A DNA stretch of 64,000 nt, taken from the NCBI GenBank assembly GCA_947167995.1, contig CAMVKS010000001.1, positions 1 through 64,000 on the forward strand, given 5' to 3'. Position numbers and translations under genes: made by a program. Positions 60,153 through 64,000 of this stretch are shown piece by piece. The notes beneath the pieces were generated by a model, which did no database searches, had not been told where the DNA came from, and saw nothing but the letters and a program-made list of their open reading frames with translations. Position 1 is the stretch's first letter; each line of letters starts with the position of its first letter. This DNA is from an uncultured Prevotellaceae bacterium. Lineage in GTDB: Bacteria; Bacteroidota; Bacteroidia; Bacteroidales; Muribaculaceae.

Positions 60153-62136
60153 TCAGGTCGGTGATTATGAGTTCTTTCTTGGGAGTGAGGTGGATGATGC
60201 GCACCGAGCGGTTGATGAATCCAGCCCAATTGTTGGCTCGCTCAAAATTGAAATTGGTCTGAATACCATTGAATTTCGACTCCTTGCTGCCAGGCTCAAC
60301 ATCGTTGATGAGGGCGTTGGCAATAAAGAGACTTGTGTCATATCCGAACACGCTCATGTTGGGAGTGCTGTTGGTGGGCTCGCTGCCAAACATGCTTGTG
60401 TAGCTCCTGTTGAAAGCGGCAACCTGGTCGTTGTCGGGGAGGTAGAAGCGCGAATAGATGTAGGTGTCGAGAGCCATGAATTCCTCTTTGTACTTCTTGA
60501 TATACATGGTGTATTCGGGGTGTCCGAGAAGCTCGAGTTCACAGTCATAACGCATGTCTTTAGCCTCTCTTAATCCAGTTGCAAAACTGTTGAAGAAGCT
60601 TTCTTTTCCATTACTGGGAATAAAGAGGTAGTTGGAACCAGGCTCCAAATATCTTGAGATTGTTTTTCCTGTGAAGTCGGCCGAGACAGTCAAGGTAATG
60701 TTTTGATGATTGGTGGCCTGGGCGTGGTTGAGAATTTCGTCATATATATCCTTGGCAGGTTCTTGAATGTCGAAGAGGAAGACGAGGACATAGTCTTTAA
60801 ACTTGGTGTCGAGCATGTCTTTGATTTCGGCATTCATGTAGGACGAAGGAATGTTGACCTGCATAGCTCTTGGATTGTTGATGTAGTCATCGCTATGAGT
60901 GGCGAAGCAGTTGAGCACGTTGATATTGTTGTCACGTCCGAACCTCATTATTTTCCTTAGCTGGTCGTCCTCGCTTGGCGCAATAATAATGTCGTTGCTG
61001 AGCAAAGCTTCGAGGTGGAGAATGCTGTCGGTCGTGGCAATGCTGTTCTTTGTGTCGTAGACGTTAATATTGAGAGGTTTATTGATTCGGTCACCTATTT
61101 CGCTAAGCCCCATGTAGAAACCGTTGTAGAACTCTATGTAGTTGTCGGCATTTCTTGAGCGGTTGCTCATCTCGAGCTGGAATGGCAGCATGATGGCGAT
61201 GTCGATGCTGTTGTCATGATTTGGCGAGTGTACAGCATCATAAACATCGTCGAGTCTGTCGCTATAGCTCTCTTCGAGCTGCTGCTCGCTGAGCAACGAT
61301 GTGTTCACGGTCTGCTGATCTTGAACTGTTTTGGGAATGTATATTATTTTTCCGTTTTTCAGGTCACGGTCGCTGATGTCGGGGTTTACCTCCTTGAGTT
61401 GATTGACATTGATTCCATGTGCTTGAGCGATGGACTGGTAGGTGTCGCCTTTTTGAACTTTGTAAGGCTCAAATTGGATTATTTCTCTTGTGATAACGAT
61501 GTCCTTGGTTGTGTTTGGTTTGACTTTAATAGCCTCACCAGCTCGGAAGTTGGTGCCCGAGATGCCTGGATTGAGCTCCATGAGCTTCTCGATAGTGGTG
61601 TTGTATTTCTTGGCTACTCCATAAAGAGTCTCTCCCTTCTCTATGGTGTGGTAGAAAATCCCTTCGGGGTTGATAGACGCCGGAGTTTGTGGAATCAATA
61701 GCTCGTCTCCAGCCTTTACTCCGTTAGAAATCGACGGATTGGCAGTCAGCAACTGGCTTTCGGTGATGCCGTAGGCTTTGGCAATGCCATAAACGCTCTC
61801 GCCGCTCTTGACGACGTGAGTTACAGTGTTGGTGATTGTAGAAGGGTTGACCCTTGACGCTTGAGGAGAAGGCTTGTCAAACTCGTTCACGGGGAAGAAC
61901 AACAATTGATTTTTAACTACACCATTTTTCGCTGTAGGGTTGTACTTGATGATATCTTCCTTGGTGACTCCAATTTTTGTGGCGATATCGGCGAGAGACT
62001 GGTTGTTTTTCTCGACCTTATAATAATAATATGATTCTTTGCCAAGGTTCTTTGATGGCAGATTAAGTTTTGCACCCAGTGGGCATGCCACGGCAACCAA
62101 CAAGATTGCGAGTGCTAATAATTTCTTTATAACCAT
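60142..62136 (-). CDS. LysM peptidoglycan-binding protein fused to a periplasmic-binding fold
   Basis: Exported protein of 664 residues. A signal peptide (KKLLALAILLVAVACPLGA) is followed by four LysM modules: YYYKVEKNNQSLADIA, THVVKSGESVYGIAKAYG, YHTIEKGETLYGVAKKYN and YKVQKGDTYQSIAQAHG. The C-terminal 340 residues resemble a type 1 periplasmic binding protein (IAIMLPFQLEM ... IEFYNGFYMGLSEIG ... NDIIIAPSEDDQLRKI). It may anchor at the cell wall and sense or hold a ligand, with the PorT-like barrel as partner. TACCTTTG on the minus strand (62216-62223) is a likely -7 box, without a good -33. Confidence 0.85.
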   Translation of the reverse strand: MVIKKLLALAILLVAVACPLGAKLNLPSKNLGKESYYYYKVEKNNQSLADIATKIGVTKEDIIKYNPTAKNGVVKNQLLFFPVNEFDKPSPQASRVNPSTITNTVTHVVKSGESVYGIAKAYGITESQLLTANPSISNGVKAGDELLIPQTPASINPEGIFYHTIEKGETLYGVAKKYNTTIEKLMELNPGISGTNFRAGEAIKVKPNTTKDIVITREIIQFEPYKVQKGDTYQSIAQAHGINVNQLKEVNPDISDRDLKNGKIIYIPKTVQDQQTVNTSLLSEQQLEESYSDRLDDVYDAVHSPNHDNSIDIAIMLPFQLEMSNRSRNADNYIEFYNGFYMGLSEIGDRINKPLNINVYDTKNSIATTDSILHLEALLSNDIIIAPSEDDQLRKIMRFGRDNNINVLNCFATHSDDYINNPRAMQVNIPSSYMNAEIKDMLDTKFKDYVLVFLFDIQEPAKDIYDEILNHAQATNHQNITLTVSADFTGKTISRYLEPGSNYLFIPSNGKESFFNSFATGLREAKDMRYDCELELLGHPEYTMYIKKYKEEFMALDTYIYSRFYLPDNDQVAAFNRSYTSMFGSEPTNSTPNMSVFGYDTSLFIANALINDVEPGSKESKFNGIQTNFNFERANNWAGFINRSVRIIHLTPKKELIITDLNDK

Positions 62137-62504
62137 TTGTATATTAAGTTGTAATGAGTATTAATAATTAGAAGTAAACAATAGTTTCCGTGGGGAAACG
62201 CTTTTTTACCAATTGCAAAGGTAAATCTTTTTTTGATAAGTAAAAAATCTTGTGTGCAAAATGTTATTAATAATGGCACTTTGATGTGCGCTTTATAGGA
62301 AAAGAATCTATGGTCATGAATGGTGCCTGGTGTGTGTTGAGTTAGTTCGGAATTCACTGGAATAATTGTTGTGTCAAAGGTTTGCATTGCAGTTTTTGTG
62401 TTATTCTAATAATAATAGTGGTGTAAATTGGAGAATTTTTCGTAATTTTGCACCTTTAAAACACGAGACACAGATTTTATTGCAATAAAGGTTTATAAAA
62501 CAAC

Positions 62505-64000
62505 ATGTTAGACCTATTTTTCGAGACAAGCTGGGAAGTTTGCAACAAGGTTGGCGGCATTTATGCTGTACTCTCAACCAAGGCAAAGACCTTGCAGGCA
62601 AGTTATAAGGACCACGTTGTGTTTATCGGTCCAGATTTAGGCGGTGAGAATCCATTTTTTGAATCGCGGGGCACGTGGCTCGATGATTGGAAAGCTCAGT
62701 CGCATTTTCCTCCCGGTATGACAGTGCGAACTGGCCGTTGGCTTGTGCCTGGCAAGCCTCTCGCTGTGCTTGTTGATTATAATTCGTTATATGTTTACCG
62801 TAACGAGCTCTATGCAATGATGTGGAGGCTCTATGGCGTGGACTCACTTCACGGCTATGGCGATTATGACGAGTCGTGTATGTTTTCCTACGGTGCCGCA
62901 CTTGTCATCGAGAGCATAGTACGGTACAAGCAAGCCGGTAGGGTGGTGGCTCATTTCGATGAGTGGACCACTGGTATGGGCTTGCTGTATGTGAAGTCGC
63001 GCCTGCCTCAAGTGGCAACAGTGTTCACCACTCATGCCACGAGCATCGGCCGCAGCATTTGTGGCAATGGTAAGCCTCTGTATGACTACATGACAGGTTA
63101 TAATGGCGACCAGATGGCTCAGGAGTTGAACATGGAGTCGAAACACTCTCTCGAGAAGAGTGCTGCTCATGAAGCCGACGTGTTCACCACCGTGAGCGAT
63201 GTGACAGCACGCGAGTGTGAGCAGCTTCTGGAACGTCGCCCAGTGGTGACTCCCAATGCCTTTGAGCAGAACTATGTGCCCAAAGGCGCGAAATACACCG
63301 CCACCCGCAAGAAGGCTCGCAAGCGCCTGCTCGATGTGGCAAGAGCCCTGACTGGGGATGAACTCGGCGACGAGACGTTGCTTGTTGTCACCAGTGGTCG
63401 CTGTGAGATGCGCAACAAGGGTATCGACTTGTATTTAGACACGATGAACGTTCTCCGACACGACCAGTCGCTCGATCGCAAGATTGTTGCCTATGTGCTG
63501 GTTCCTGGCTGGACCCATGAGGCACGCCATGACCTGCGGGATGCTGTGTCGCGCGAAAAAGCGGTGGGATTGTTCAACCCTGTCATCACTCACACCATTC
63601 ACAATGAGGACAGCGATGCCATCTATGGCAAGATGAACTTTTTGGGCTTTCGCAATCATGAAAGCGATGGTGTGAAGGTGATTTATGTTCCATCCTACCT
63701 TAATGGTGATGATGGAATCTTCGACATGAGCTACTATGACTTGCTCACAGGATTTGACTTGTCGATATTCCCGTCCTACTATGAGCCTTGGGGTTATACA
63801 CCTCTGGAGAGTGTTGCTATGGGAGTTCCCACCATCACCACCAATCTTGCCGGCTTCGGCCAGTGGGTTGAGAAAGAGATAGGGAACAACGAGCTCAAGA
63901 CTGGTGTCAAAGTGGTTCACCGTACCGACTCAAATTACGACGACGCTTTAGCGCAGATTGTAGAAAGTGTGAAGGCGATAGCCTCGATGACAAGCAAGGA
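62505..64000 (+). CDS. Glycogen/starch synthase, GT3 (eukaryotic type), 3' partial
   Basis: The frame is open from the ATG at 62505 to the window end (about 498 codons) and is missing from the ORF track because it has no stop here. It adds glucose from a nucleotide sugar to glycogen. The N-terminal donor motif FETSWEVCNKVGGIYAVLSTKA and the later FPSYYEPWGYTPLESVAMGVPTITTNLAGFG are diagnostic of GT3 glycogen synthase, as in animals and fungi and in many Bacteroidetes, rather than the GT5 GlgA of E. coli. The C-terminal end is not visible. TAATTTTG (62443-62450) is a likely -7 box about 55 nt upstream of the start. Confidence 0.93.
   Translation, partial: MLDLFFETSWEVCNKVGGIYAVLSTKAKTLQASYKDHVVFIGPDLGGENPFFESRGTWLDDWKAQSHFPPGMTVRTGRWLVPGKPLAVLVDYNSLYVYRNELYAMMWRLYGVDSLHGYGDYDESCMFSYGAALVIESIVRYKQAGRVVAHFDEWTTGMGLLYVKSRLPQVATVFTTHATSIGRSICGNGKPLYDYMTGYNGDQMAQELNMESKHSLEKSAAHEADVFTTVSDVTARECEQLLERRPVVTPNAFEQNYVPKGAKYTATRKKARKRLLDVARALTGDELGDETLLVVTSGRCEMRNKGIDLYLDTMNVLRHDQSLDRKIVAYVLVPGWTHEARHDLRDAVSREKAVGLFNPVITHTIHNEDSDAIYGKMNFLGFRNHESDGVKVIYVPSYLNGDDGIFDMSYYDLLTGFDLSIFPSYYEPWGYTPLESVAMGVPTITTNLAGFGQWVEKEIGNNELKTGVKVVHRTDSNYDDALAQIVESVKAIASMTSK

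Overview
The window is a chromosomal segment of an anaerobic gut-type member of the order Bacteroidales. The evidence is the repeated promoter form TTTG-N19..21-TAnnTTTG (about sixteen good copies), Bacteroidales-specific gene orders (nusB-yajC-ybbR-coaE; thrS-infC-rpmI-rplT followed by the 6S-like Bacteroidales-1 RNA; DUF1893-ECF S component-aldo/keto reductase), a GT3 glycogen synthase, long-insert Rho, LTD/CotH lipoproteins, and very weak Shine-Dalgarno signals. The family cannot be fixed by eye; a Muribaculaceae- or Prevotellaceae-like genome is plausible. No phage, insertion sequence or CRISPR array is visible.

Layout. 1-7 kb: an oxidative amino-acid degradation block. iorAB, a PLP aminotransferase and a CoA-transferase/hydrolase form one operon; it converges on a ptb-buk operon across a perfect 19-bp hairpin. 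Together they could turn aromatic (or branched) amino acids into aryl/acyl acids with reduced ferredoxin and ATP. 7-10.4 kb: rplM-rpsI-rpsB-tsf. 10.4-13.5 kb: nusB-yajC-ybbR-coaE. 13.6-20.2 kb: exported and surface proteins (a CotH/lamin-tail lipoprotein and its half-length paralogue, a secreted tyrosine-phosphatase-like protein, a beta-helix lipoprotein). 20.2-25.4 kb: AI-2E-family permease, tryptophanase with a structured leader, NhaD antiporter, DUF4293 protein. 25.5-30.6 kb: TPR protein, M3 peptidase, two tiny exported proteins. 31-37.6 kb: pyruvate:ferredoxin oxidoreductase and uvrA. 38-40.2 kb: a YtxH/YtxH/holin-like envelope operon, an ECF sigma factor, tRNA-Cys. 40.4-49 kb: exported flavodoxin, thioredoxin-like protein, GH89 alpha-N-acetylglucosaminidase, the DUF1893-ECF-S-AKR operon, HU/SPOR protein, His-rich mini-lipoprotein, C45-type Ntn hydrolase. 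49-55.4 kb: rho, a PAS protein, a class I amidotransferase, and a formylglycine-enzyme/lectin-fold protein flanked by unusual repeats. 55.5-59.4 kb: thrS-infC-rpmI-rplT and 6S RNA. 59.4-64 kb: PorT-like barrel, LysM/periplasmic-binding fusion, and the 5' part of a glycogen synthase absent from the ORF track.

The most notable themes are (i) two competing routes of tryptophan use within 23 kb: tryptophanase (indole) and the indolepyruvate oxidoreductase/phosphotransacylase/kinase route (aryl acids plus ATP); (ii) a strongly supported 6S-like regulatory RNA; (iii) a candidate hypervariable FGE/C-type-lectin-fold protein with a GC-rich, NNC-codon-rich 3' end, a large 19-bp inverted repeat just downstream and a 9-bp tandem repeat array abutting its promoter.
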